Assembly (NCBI RefSeq): GCF_001634365.1
Contig: NZ_CP014578.1
Coordinates: 3,658,001 to 3,722,000 of the forward strand
Direction of reading: 5' to 3'
Source of the DNA: Paraburkholderia phytofirmans OLGA172
GTDB taxonomy: Bacteria; Pseudomonadota; Gammaproteobacteria; Burkholderiales; Burkholderiaceae
Length of the DNA stretch: 64,000 nucleotides
Below, piece by piece: positions 25,145 to 32,964 of the stretch. Made by a program: the position numbers and the translations under genes. The notes beneath the pieces were generated by a model. It worked only from the letters and a program-made list of their open reading frames with translations. It made no database searches and was not told the DNA's origin. Every line of letters begins with the position of its first letter. The stretch's first letter is position 1.

Positions 25145-25399
25145 ATGTACAGAATGTTCAACCCCACGAATGCGGGCGACGACGTAGGCGTTGATTTTGA
25201 TCTTGAGGTCAACAGCGTCGTACAACATTTCTGTGTCAGCAGTGAAGCGATCGAAGACCTGAGCAAAAGCGAAAAGCTGCACGGCAAGGAATTGATCGAC
25301 GCATTCCAAAAATACGCCGACCGGATTAGTGAGGCCGCGCAGCGCAAACACGGTTCGCCAAGTAACGGGCGAATTCTCTTGAAGACCTCGGACTTCTGA
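25145..25399 (+). CDS. DUF1488-type small protein
   Basis: The protein has 84 residues, with GGAGAGG just upstream of the ATG at 25145. The pattern HFCVSSEAIEDL, LIDAFQKYADRISEAAQRKH and GRILLKTSDF matches the DUF1488 family, in which CxISREALED, AFxxHRxxIE and VLLxxxDF are conserved. No function is established. It lies directly against the helicase remnant, so it or its neighbourhood replaced that gene's 5' part. Confidence 0.7.
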   Translation: MYRMFNPTNAGDDVGVDFDLEVNSVVQHFCVSSEAIEDLSKSEKLHGKELIDAFQKYADRISEAAQRKHGSPSNGRILLKTSDF

Positions 25400-25484
25400 A
25401 CCGGCGACACGTTAGGTGCATTCGACACCGATACGCCAGTGTCGGATGCGATGGGCGTGTTCCCAAATAATGGCGATCTGGCCG

Positions 25485-26771
25485 TTACGCGACCCGGTCG
25501 CGGCGGGCCTTCAATTCCTGCGGATCGGGCGCAGCGTGCCTGACGACGGGACGCTTCGCAGGCTGAGCAGATTTCTGCACCGGTCTGGCTGCCGGTTTAA
25601 TCCCCATCTTCGCAGCACGCGTCGATAACGTCGGTGCCGGTTCGCACACCGGCACCGACGTCAGTAGCTTCACCGGCAGTGGTCGCATCGTCACCAGTTG
25701 GCCCGCGCCCGGTAAGCGGAGCCGCGCGGGTGCACGGAACATTGGGGCGAGTTGTTCAATAGCCGCCTTGATGAAATCGCGCAGGATTTCAGCGTTGAAC
25801 CACTGAACCTGTTCCAGTTTGGAAATCGCCCTCTGCATGCTACGGCGGTCGTGTTCATCCAGAGCCTGCAACGCGACCGGGATGCCGACGTGCCGGGCGA
25901 GCCCCATGAACGTGCGCCCCAGCGACTCATTGAACGGCTTACAGTCAGGCGGCAGGTGAAATAGCTGCACGCCGTCAAAAGCCGACGCAAGTTCAGTTAC
26001 CTGGGAAAGGGGGCAGCCACCCTTGCGCTGGCAGCGGACTTCCATGCGCCAGTGATTCGGGACGGCTTTCTCTTTGCCCTCCAGCTTCTTGACCTCAAGC
26101 TGCCAGCCCTTCGGCGACGCAAGCGCAGCAAGAATGACCGACGCCGTCGACTTCAGTTCGCGCCGCAGCGTCTCGGCTGCCTTGTCGTAGACGGTCAACC
26201 GGCAATCCGAGCCGAGAACACCCACATAGAGCGTGGCGAGCGTGCCCTTGCCGTCGAAGTCGCGCATCACGTTCGCGCCACCGCGCTTCTCTGCTACCGA
26301 TACGAGCGTGCCCTCCAGCACGTTGATGTTGAAATCGATGTTTATGTCCATCCGCAGAACCAGAGCCTGCGACAAGATGCGGGCAGAGTCGACGCCGAAC
26401 AGGAGCCGGAAGAAGCTCGCCAGTTCGCGGACGGCATCGGCACCGGCGTGCAGATAAGGGTTAGGGTTGAACTCGACCGTAAGCCAGTACGGATACACGA
26501 CCCGGTTCGGCGACCACTCGATGCGAAGATAGCCATTACCCGCGCGGGCAGAGAGGCAGTTCCGGAACGCCTTGCCCTTTACGGATTTCCTCTTTGCACC
26601 GTTTTTCTCCAGGTCGCTCAACTGTTGCTCAATGAAGGCGACGAGCGCATCGTCCATATGCTTGACCAGCAAGGCAAGCTTCAGCTTATCGATACCAATG
26701 GCGAACACGTGATCGAGCGGGAACGCGCCGGTGATTTTTCGCCGCGGCACAGGTGCTTCACGCAGCTTCAT
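25485..26771 (-). CDS. Putative replication-initiation (Rep/RstA-like) protein
   Basis: The protein has 428 residues. Features that suggest the replication-initiation-factor group of filamentous phages and plasmids are YWLTVEFNPNPYLHAG, VLRMDINIDFNI, CRLTVYDKAAETLRRELK, HWRMEVRCQRKGG, and a basic, proline-rich tail (KPAARPVQKSAQPAKRPVVRHA). The acidic DINIDF segment and a downstream tyrosine could form a nicking active site. The assignment is by pattern only. It is followed on the same strand by a long non-coding stretch with inverted repeats and then an AlpA-type regulator, consistent with a small replicating element inside the island. Confidence 0.5.
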   Translation of the reverse strand: MKLREAPVPRRKITGAFPLDHVFAIGIDKLKLALLVKHMDDALVAFIEQQLSDLEKNGAKRKSVKGKAFRNCLSARAGNGYLRIEWSPNRVVYPYWLTVEFNPNPYLHAGADAVRELASFFRLLFGVDSARILSQALVLRMDINIDFNINVLEGTLVSVAEKRGGANVMRDFDGKGTLATLYVGVLGSDCRLTVYDKAAETLRRELKSTASVILAALASPKGWQLEVKKLEGKEKAVPNHWRMEVRCQRKGGCPLSQVTELASAFDGVQLFHLPPDCKPFNESLGRTFMGLARHVGIPVALQALDEHDRRSMQRAISKLEQVQWFNAEILRDFIKAAIEQLAPMFRAPARLRLPGAGQLVTMRPLPVKLLTSVPVCEPAPTLSTRAAKMGIKPAARPVQKSAQPAKRPVVRHAAPDPQELKARRDRVA

Positions 26772-27594
26772 AACTGATCCTCATACTGATTGATGCCCAT
26801 AGGGGCAAGTTGATCCGGCGTTCTTCCTGTGAAGGAGAACGAGGGAGCAGGACAGCGACACAGCCCTTTACAGTAAATACGGGCGAGCGTTATCACGGCG
26901 CACTGATCGTGCGGCCAATGTCCGTGCTGCGTGTTCAGGTAAAAATCGTTAGTCGGGTACGCGCTAGGTTGTAGCCCTCTTCATTTACAGATAGGAACGG
27001 GTTAGCAAATCAGATGAGCCATCCACTGCCTGCAAAATGCGGATGTTGATGGCCTCAGGACAATGGCTACTGCTGCCGGTAGTGCTGTCGGTGCTGCTAG
27101 TAGCTATAGGGTATGGGGGTAATACACTTATTACAGCCGCGCCACGCAGTGATATGAACTGCTAAAAATCCCTATAAAACAGGGCATGTGGTGATATCTA
27201 GATCGGGCGAACGTCCGCACGTACCGGAAAATTGGCTGAGTTTCCTGACCTGGACACCCATACGTTGCGGCCGGGTCAGGTTGTGCTGGTGACGCTATTT
27301 TTAAGGGATTTTTTCGATTTACGCGCTTCGCCATTGACGCTTCGGTGGTCGACTTTCCTGACTTGGCCAACGACACCAAACGGGTTGGGAAAGTCGACGC
27401 ACTACACGTCAGGTATTTCAGGCGGGCGACATAAAAATCATCATGGTCGGTTGCGTCCTTTTCAAAATTAGCGTGCGGCCCTGCTGTACTTCACCGCGCG
27501 AATCTGCATCGCGCGCTAACGGAACCTGCACGTCATTCCGTCGCGCGCTACAATCATTCACAGGTCCACGGCAGGCCGCATGCTTCGAAGCGGG
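26772..27594. other. 820-base non-coding stretch with inverted repeats between Rep-like and AlpA-like genes
   Basis: I see no protein gene. GTAATA-CACT-TATTAC is a perfect small palindrome at 27119-27134. GTCGACTTTCC at 27348-27358 is repeated inverted at 27388-27398. TTTCCTGAC followed by C/TTGG occurs near 27242 and again near 27354. A regulatory or replication-origin role is possible. Confidence 0.45.
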
Positions 27595-27867
27595 TTACTG
27601 GTCGGTGGTCGATGCCTTTGCGCAGTTCGCGAGATAATTCTCGACAACCGAACGACGCCAGCCACGGACACGCGGACCGAGTTCCAGAGGGGCCGGGAAG
27701 CGACCACTCTTAATCCACGCATGCAAGGTTGAGTTCGCTACCCCCAGCAGTTCGCGCACTGCCTGACGACGCAGTACGGGATCGATGGGGGATGCACCAA
27801 CATTGGACGCGTTGCCGTTTTCCGTTTGCTTTTGCTTTTGCTTCAAAAATCGAGAGGGCGGGTCCAT
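27595..27867 (-). CDS. AlpA-type helix-turn-helix regulator/excisionase
   Basis: From the ATG at 27867, which has AAGGAAAG upstream, the protein has 90 residues. The core VLRRQAVRELLGVANSTLHAWIKSGRFPAPLELGPRVRGWRRSVVENYLA is the MerR-like DNA-binding domain of the AlpA family. Members act as excisionases or as transcriptional activators of island integrases. Its location in an integrase island fits that role. The reading frame stays open upstream, but the conserved part is entirely within this start. Confidence 0.85.
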   Translation of the reverse strand: MDPPSRFLKQKQKQTENGNASNVGASPIDPVLRRQAVRELLGVANSTLHAWIKSGRFPAPLELGPRVRGWRRSVVENYLANCAKASTTDQ

Positions 27868-28061
27868 TACTTTCCTTGTCGGCGTGATGCGGTTTGCTAC
27901 GGTGGGCGGTGCGATTCGGTGAGCACCTGTGGCGTATTTTGGGTGCTGGTTGCGGCGATGTGGGGACATGTCCGTTTGTGAATGGACATTTAGCTTTTCA
28001 CAATGTGGAAATTTAATAGCTTCCACAAGCTTCACTGCTGGCGAGATGACGAGGGCGTGAA

Positions 28062-28769
28062 ATGAAGGGAGGCTTGCTGGCTCAAATGGCGCAACCACTG
28101 GAACAGTGGCAGGTTGAAGAAGCAAGAGCGCGACAAAAGGACGAGCGGGAAAATCTGGAGCGGCGTTGCAGTCCGCTGGGAATTGTCGCGCGAACCAAGG
28201 TCCTGCCGAAGTTGACTTACCTGGTAACTGAGGCAGTCGAGAGGACCGCAGAAATTGTCCTAGCTGCTCGCACAGATATGACAGCGGTTGAGGCGCGCGC
28301 ACGAGAAGACTGGACGAACGTCGTAGATAATCATCTTGACACCCTTCATGCCATGCTCGCGCTCGGCCGCATTGATGCGATTAACGCCGCTAGTGGCATC
28401 CGCGTACAGGTGTCTGCCGCCTATCCCCGCTGGGGTCTCGCCGAACTGTGTATAACGCGATCCGATTTTGAGAAATTCGGACAGGTAGTTGGCATTGAAT
28501 TCGAGCGCGACGCCAACAAGGAGGTCAGTGAGGACGCGGGGCAGTACGACACCATGATCAATATCATTGGGGCTTTGTACGAACTCGCTTCCGCCAACAA
28601 ACCGCCGGGGCAAGTCCGGGGCATCGCCTCAACCGCGGCAAGAATCGTTTCAAAACGCACTAGTGGAAGTATCGACCCCAAGACGGTTCGTCGGTATCTC
28701 AAGCGGGGGAAGGATCGCGGCTTTGGTGTCGTGGATGAAGATTGGCGCGACGATGATGAAGCTGCATGA
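28062..28769 (+). CDS. Hypothetical island protein
   Basis: The protein has 235 residues. It is rich in charged residues, with a helical N terminus (EQWQVEEARARQKDERENLERR) and a middle part GIRVQVSAAYPRWGLAELCITRSDFEKFGQVVGIEF. A short C-terminal segment (ASTAARIVSKRTSGSIDPKTVRRYLKRG) might be a helix-turn-helix. No family recognised. It diverges from the AlpA-type gene and is the last long gene before the right end of the island. Confidence 0.6.
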   Translation: MKGGLLAQMAQPLEQWQVEEARARQKDERENLERRCSPLGIVARTKVLPKLTYLVTEAVERTAEIVLAARTDMTAVEARAREDWTNVVDNHLDTLHAMLALGRIDAINAASGIRVQVSAAYPRWGLAELCITRSDFEKFGQVVGIEFERDANKEVSEDAGQYDTMINIIGALYELASANKPPGQVRGIASTAARIVSKRTSGSIDPKTVRRYLKRGKDRGFGVVDEDWRDDDEAA

Positions 28770-29058
28770 TGAAACCGACACCACGCGGATTGCCAAGTGG
28801 CCTTGTCAGCGAAATTGGCCCAGTCCTGCACTAGCTCGGCGCGCTTGGCTAAACAAATCGCCACGGGCGTAAACCGCATCTACCGTGTCCTTGATGTCGT
28901 CGACGATGACTGCTTCGCATACCTTGGTTGGAAATTATCCCTCCCTGTGAGGTAACCCAAGGCCATCGGGTCAGTCCAAGCTTTCGTTTTCAAGTCGCAG
29001 CGTCTGATCAAATCACTCCATGAACCGTCAAGGAGTGAGTAAAGCAGCAAGCAAAACT
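28770..29058. other. Probable gene fragments near the right island end
   Basis: A plus-strand frame reading AKQIATGVNRIYRVLDVVDDDCFAYLGWKLSLPVR ends near 28950 and looks like the tail of a protein without a start. The minus strand has matching non-family frames. Nothing complete is present. Confidence 0.3.
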
Positions 29059-29156
29059 GGGGGCATTTTTGGGGGCATAATTTCAAAAATAATTATCGGA
29101 CCCCACTCCATAATGGGCTTGAAGTATAAATTCCAGTCCGGCCCTGGCACCAGTAC
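29059..29156. promoter_or_regulatory. Right attachment region (attR) of the island
   Basis: Two GGGGGCAT octamers lie at 29059-29066 and 29071-29078. TCCGGCCCTGG-CACCA-GTAC follows at 29137-29156, an imperfect copy of the tRNA-Leu 3' end at 6341-6362. The sequence beyond it belongs to the older chromosome or to an earlier element. Confidence 0.7.
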
Positions 29157-29296
29157 TGCAACCACACAAACCTCTCCGAAAGTCAAGAAATACCGTACTT
29201 TCCGGCTCTACGCCTTATCCAGTAAGCCTCCCAGCATTGTCCGACTGTGCATAAACATGCATTGAGTTTTGATCCTTGCACCCGGCACTGCACACG

Positions 29297-29428
29297 CTAC
29301 AGTCTCGCTGCGATCTGCTCGGCCGATTCCCGGTAGTACGTGTTTTGAAGGATGGACAAATCCTTGTGACCGCTGATCTTGGCGAGCGTCATAACGTCCA
29401 CCTTGCGCGATAGTCGCGTGAGCTTCCG
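29297..29428 (-). pseudogene. C-terminal remnant of another tyrosine recombinase
   Basis: The minus strand encodes RKLTRLSRKVDVMTLAKISG, then HKDLSILQNTYYRE and SAEQIAARL followed by a TAG at 29297. This is the C-terminal catalytic end of a phage-type integrase, with GHKxLxxLxxxYY including the nucleophile Tyr. The conserved box before it is destroyed by a stop and a frame change (FHDS, stop). It lies just outside the repeat that ends the island. Confidence 0.7.
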
Positions 29429-29772
29429 CCCATGAATCATGAATCGTGAAAGTACAAGCCTTCAATTAATAGTTGGTCGCGGGCCTTCCGAAACAACGCA
29501 CCGAAAGACGCGGAGCGCCGCGCTCGGCTATGTGCCGAATCACGCCAACGCATTTTCTGGTTGCGTCTGATACGCGTCCATGTTGGACCTGGTGAGTCTC
29601 ACGAAAGCGACGCGCAAGAACGAGCCTCGTTCATGAATTGATGAATCTCGTTCGCCAAATGAGCAACCCCGTAATCTTCCGCAGATCTCGCGATCTGCCG
29701 CGTCGATCCGATGAAGCCACGAAGACCACGTAAATCAACCCGACCTCAATTGCATCGCAGTCAGAGAACCAT
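29429..29772. other. Stretch without a supported gene, with a possible activator site
   Basis: A minus-strand frame at 29631-29864 overlaps the esterase promoter and is not supported. GCCAAATGAGCAAC near 29654-29668 resembles the activator motif seen upstream of the phenol hydroxylase promoter and sits about 110 bases upstream of the -24 element. Confidence 0.35.
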
Positions 29773-29787
29773 TGGCATGCCTGTTGC
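29773..29787 (+). promoter_or_regulatory. Sigma-54 (-24/-12) promoter of the esterase gene
   Basis: TGGCATGCCTGTTGC fits the consensus TGGCAC-N5-TTGC with a single change, and the GG to GC spacing is correct. The esterase start is about 38 bases downstream. Confidence 0.7.
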
Positions 29788-29824
29788 TCGTCACCTTCGT
29801 AGATAAAACAACTGGAGGTGACAC

Positions 29825-30799
29825 ATGGCGCTCGATGCACATAGCAGAGCTTTCCTCGATGCACTGGCGGAGAAGGGGGCCAAGCCGTTCCATCAAATGG
29901 GTGTGCCTGAGGCGCGGAACTTCATGGAGGGACTTCGTGACATCGTCGGCCCGGGACCCGACATGTACCGGGTCGAGGACCTCTTCCTCGATCAAGGGGG
30001 ACATGCCCTACGTGTGCGGGTACTTGCTCCCGAAGGCAGGTCTTCCGGGATCGTTGTGTACTGTCATGGCGGTGGCTGGGCACTCATGTCGATCGACGAC
30101 TATGACGCAGCAGGACGGCACATCGCGTACGAAACCGGTTGCACGGTCTTGCTCGTCGACTACCGTCTCGCTCCCGAACACCACTATCCGGCAGCGATCG
30201 ATGATGTATGGCTCGCCCTCGAATGGGCGGCCTCCCACCGGGAAGCATTGAACGGAAGTGCGCACGCACCGCTCATCGTCGCCGGCGACAGCGCGGGAGG
30301 CAATCTTGCAGCGGTCGTCACTCAACGAGCACATGCCCGTGGCGGACCCGAGATCGCGCAGCAACTGCTCATCTATCCGGTCACACAGGACGATCTGAAT
30401 ACGCCCTGCTATCTCGATCCAGACAATCAGGCGCTGCTTGGTCAGGAGGACATGCGCTGGTTCTGGGATCTCTATCTTCCGGACACCGCAGCCCGGCAAG
30501 CATCCGAAGCATCGCCGCTGCGGGCAAAAAGCTTCCGGGGGTTGCCACCGGCCGTTGTCATCACCGCCGAACACGATGTGCTTCGCGACGAAGGCGAGGC
30601 GTATGCGACCGCGCTACAGTCCGCGGGCGTCCACGTGGACCATCGACGCTTCGCCGGACAGATGCATGGCTTCTTTGGCCTCGACGCGCTTCTACCGGCG
30701 AGCGCCGAGGCCAGAGGTTATCTCGCTCAGGCTGTCCGTACTCGATTGGGCGAGCTTTGCAATGACGCGGAACGAAAGGATCCCCTCCTGGACCGATGA
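29825..30799 (+). CDS. Hormone-sensitive-lipase family esterase
   Basis: The protein has 324 residues, with GGAGGTGACAC ahead of the ATG. It shows the HSL-type oxyanion motif HGGGW near residue 80, the nucleophile in GDSAGGNLAA, the Asp in TAEHDVLRDEG and the His in QMHGFFG. Such enzymes hydrolyse short-chain and aryl esters. Next to a Baeyer-Villiger monooxygenase it would cleave the ester made by that enzyme, for example phenyl acetate to phenol and acetate. It has its own sigma-54 promoter and converges on regulator 1. Confidence 0.9.
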   Translation: MALDAHSRAFLDALAEKGAKPFHQMGVPEARNFMEGLRDIVGPGPDMYRVEDLFLDQGGHALRVRVLAPEGRSSGIVVYCHGGGWALMSIDDYDAAGRHIAYETGCTVLLVDYRLAPEHHYPAAIDDVWLALEWAASHREALNGSAHAPLIVAGDSAGGNLAAVVTQRAHARGGPEIAQQLLIYPVTQDDLNTPCYLDPDNQALLGQEDMRWFWDLYLPDTAARQASEASPLRAKSFRGLPPAVVITAEHDVLRDEGEAYATALQSAGVHVDHRRFAGQMHGFFGLDALLPASAEARGYLAQAVRTRLGELCNDAERKDPLLDR

Positions 30800-30862
30800 A
30801 CGGCAAGACTGTCTTCGCTGGGGATGCCGGCCATCGCCGGCGCGCTCCCCGTCGGACGGCAC

Positions 30863-32572
30863 CTACTTTTCGTCGCCCGGCAGTTTATCGAGACGATAGG
30901 CGAGCTGCGCACGTGTCAGCCCCAGAAGTCGCGCGGCCTTTGACACATTACCCTCGGCCTTGGCCAATGCAGCTTGTAGCAATCGCGCCTCCAGTTGTTC
31001 CAGACTAAAGTCCTCGACCAGCAACGACTCGCACAAAAGGTCCGGCTCACTCCCCATGACTGGCTTTGACGTTTTCAGTTGCCCCCTGTCGTCAACGCGA
31101 ATCACCAGTTTGCCCGTCTCGGGAAGCGACGGGAAGAATGCGTCCAGCTCGATGGCCTGGTTGCTATCGGTCAGAATGACGCCGCGCTCGATCATGTTCT
31201 CGAGCTCCCGCACATTTCCCGGCCAGCTGTATGCCATGAGGGCCTTCATCGCCTTGTCGGAGACGCCCGCGGTCTTCTTGTTGTAGAGCGCGTGAAACTT
31301 GCCGAGAAAATGCTCGAGTAGAAGCGGTATGTCCTCCGTGCGGTCACGCAGCGCAGGAATATGAACCGGATAGACATTGAGCCGATAAAACAGGTCCGCG
31401 CGAAACTTGCCTGCCTTCACGGCGTCGCCCAGATCCTCGTGGCTCGCCGCGACCAGCCGAACATCAACCTTGCGGGTCTCGGTTCCGCCGACGCGCTCAA
31501 GCTCTCCTTCCTGCAGCACTCGAAGCAAGGCCGCCTGGGCACGCGGGCTCAGCTCAACCACTTCATCGAGAAAGAGCGTACCTTCGTTCGCTCTCTCGAA
31601 CTTGCCCTCCCGGCTGGTCACCGCTCCGGTGAAGGCGCCTTTTTCCACCCCGAACAGCTCCGCCTCAATGAGATCAGGGGGGATGCAGGCACAGTTCACC
31701 GCAACGAACGGCCTGGAGGCTCTCGGTGAGCGCATATGCAGTGCGCGCGCAAAAATCTCCTTGCCGACACCGGTCTCGCCTTGCAGCAGGACGCTAACGG
31801 GCGCGGTCGCCGCTTTCTTCAAAAGCTCGCTCGCGTGCATGAAACGGCTCGAGCGGCCTACGGAGTTTGCGATAAGCCCATCTGGGGCGCTCGCGTTGCG
31901 TACGGACGCCTGCAACTGGCTCAGTTGAGTTTGAACCGAAAGCAGTTCTTCTGCCATCGCGTCCGGTTGCAGCAGGCGGACCAGATCATCATGATCTTCC
32001 CACTCCTCCGCAGGACGGCCGACAATTCGACAATGGTCCGCGCCGCACCCGAGGCACTCCACTTCCTTGAAAAAAATGCTTCGACCCATGTAGTACGTTG
32101 TGAAGCCGTTCGCATATCCAACGAGTTGCCAACAGACCGGTTCGCTTACCGGTCCGTGTTCCCGCAGGTGCAACTCAGCTTCAAAGGCGTCTTGCCACTG
32201 AAACTCCGCGTAGAACTGCCCTTGCCCGACATCGAACTCAAGCTTCAGCGGCTTTACGTTCACCATCCCCTTGATCAGCGCCAGTTGGGGACCGGCGAAG
32301 AACGCCTCCGCAGTGGAAAGATCCGGACGTAGCTGGCGGGCCAGGATCGCATCGCGCCAGCCGGAGTGGTAACCGAGGCGCATAAGCAGTCCTCGCGCGC
32401 GCTGACTTCCCAAGGTCCTGGTAAGCTCGGTCCGCAGGTTCGCGAACATGCTGCTGTGTGTGAGGAGCATGCGCTGCTCGTGCAGCCAGATCTTGCCCTG
32501 CTCGACGTCGAACGTGATTTGTGAAACCAGGTCCCGGCTCTCGGGGAATTTCGGATCTTTGTTGCTCGACAT
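30863..32572 (-). CDS. NtrC-type activator with XylR_N and V4R domains (regulator 1)
   Basis: The protein has 569 residues. The N-terminal XylR-type aromatic-sensor domain spans residues about 20-130. The V4R part spans about 140-205, and Cys147, Cys173 and Cys181 sit at the same spacing as the zinc ligands of MopR/DmpR. The AAA+ domain has Walker A GETGVGKE (265-272), the sigma-54 contact loop GAFTGA (312-317) and GTLFLDE (331-337). The C terminus is a Fis-type helix-turn-helix (AKAEGNVSKAARLLGLTRAQLAYRL). It should sense an aromatic compound and activate sigma-54 promoters nearby, such as those of the divergent monooxygenase and the esterase. Confidence 0.92.
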   Translation of the reverse strand: MSSNKDPKFPESRDLVSQITFDVEQGKIWLHEQRMLLTHSSMFANLRTELTRTLGSQRARGLLMRLGYHSGWRDAILARQLRPDLSTAEAFFAGPQLALIKGMVNVKPLKLEFDVGQGQFYAEFQWQDAFEAELHLREHGPVSEPVCWQLVGYANGFTTYYMGRSIFFKEVECLGCGADHCRIVGRPAEEWEDHDDLVRLLQPDAMAEELLSVQTQLSQLQASVRNASAPDGLIANSVGRSSRFMHASELLKKAATAPVSVLLQGETGVGKEIFARALHMRSPRASRPFVAVNCACIPPDLIEAELFGVEKGAFTGAVTSREGKFERANEGTLFLDEVVELSPRAQAALLRVLQEGELERVGGTETRKVDVRLVAASHEDLGDAVKAGKFRADLFYRLNVYPVHIPALRDRTEDIPLLLEHFLGKFHALYNKKTAGVSDKAMKALMAYSWPGNVRELENMIERGVILTDSNQAIELDAFFPSLPETGKLVIRVDDRGQLKTSKPVMGSEPDLLCESLLVEDFSLEQLEARLLQAALAKAEGNVSKAARLLGLTRAQLAYRLDKLPGDEK

Positions 32573-32803
32573 TCAGTCCCCACCATCGAAGGCGATTCGC
32601 GTATGTGCGGTGACCCGGGGTCGCGTCGCCGTCACCGGTCGTTTCGATTGTAGGCGCGCGCGTTCAGGTCGCGTCATCAGTATCCACCCTATCGAAGGGA
32701 CGTCGGTCGCGAAGAATGCGTGAACCAGTTGGGCGACACGCCGTGCTGCGGCCGAACTTCACCATATCGGAAAGAGCCTTGATGATTTCCGCAACCTGAC
32801 GGG

Positions 32804-32814
32804 TCGATCGTTTG
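32804..32814. promoter_or_regulatory. Putative activator half-site upstream of the monooxygenase
   Basis: TCGATCGTTTG is the reverse complement of CAAACGATCGA, one base from CAAATGATCGA found upstream of the phenol hydroxylase promoter. It lies about 60 bases upstream of the -24 element. Confidence 0.4.
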
Positions 32815-32869
32815 GCCGAGCTCCTCCGTTTCGGTCGCCAGGCGTTGTCGCCACAGGCTCTACAGCCAA

Positions 32870-32885
32870 TGGCACAGACGTTGCA
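32870..32885 (+). promoter_or_regulatory. Sigma-54 promoter of the monooxygenase operon
   Basis: TGGCACAGACGTTGCA matches the consensus TGGCAC-N5-TTGCA exactly. The start codon lies 80 bases downstream. Confidence 0.85.
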
Positions 32886-32964
32886 TTGACTTGTGCACCC
32901 CGGTGGGCTTTTCCCATCCTGCGCCTGCCCGGAAACAGAGACCGTAAAACACAAGGAGACTCGT

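Larger units (their letters stand above)
6341..29156. mobile_element. Genomic island integrated in tRNA-Leu(CAA)
   Basis: The left boundary is the tRNA-Leu 3' end (6341-6362). The right boundary is an imperfect repeat at 29137-29156 that shares TCCGGCCCTGG and then CACCA and GTAC, lacking one G and one A. An integrase gene lies next to the tRNA, as usual for such islands. GGGGGCAT motifs lie near both ends. Many genes inside have lower GC and more A/T third positions than the flanking genes. The cargo includes recombination genes, defence-like modules, a Rep-like gene and an AlpA-type regulator. Whether the element can still excise is unknown. Confidence 0.8.
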
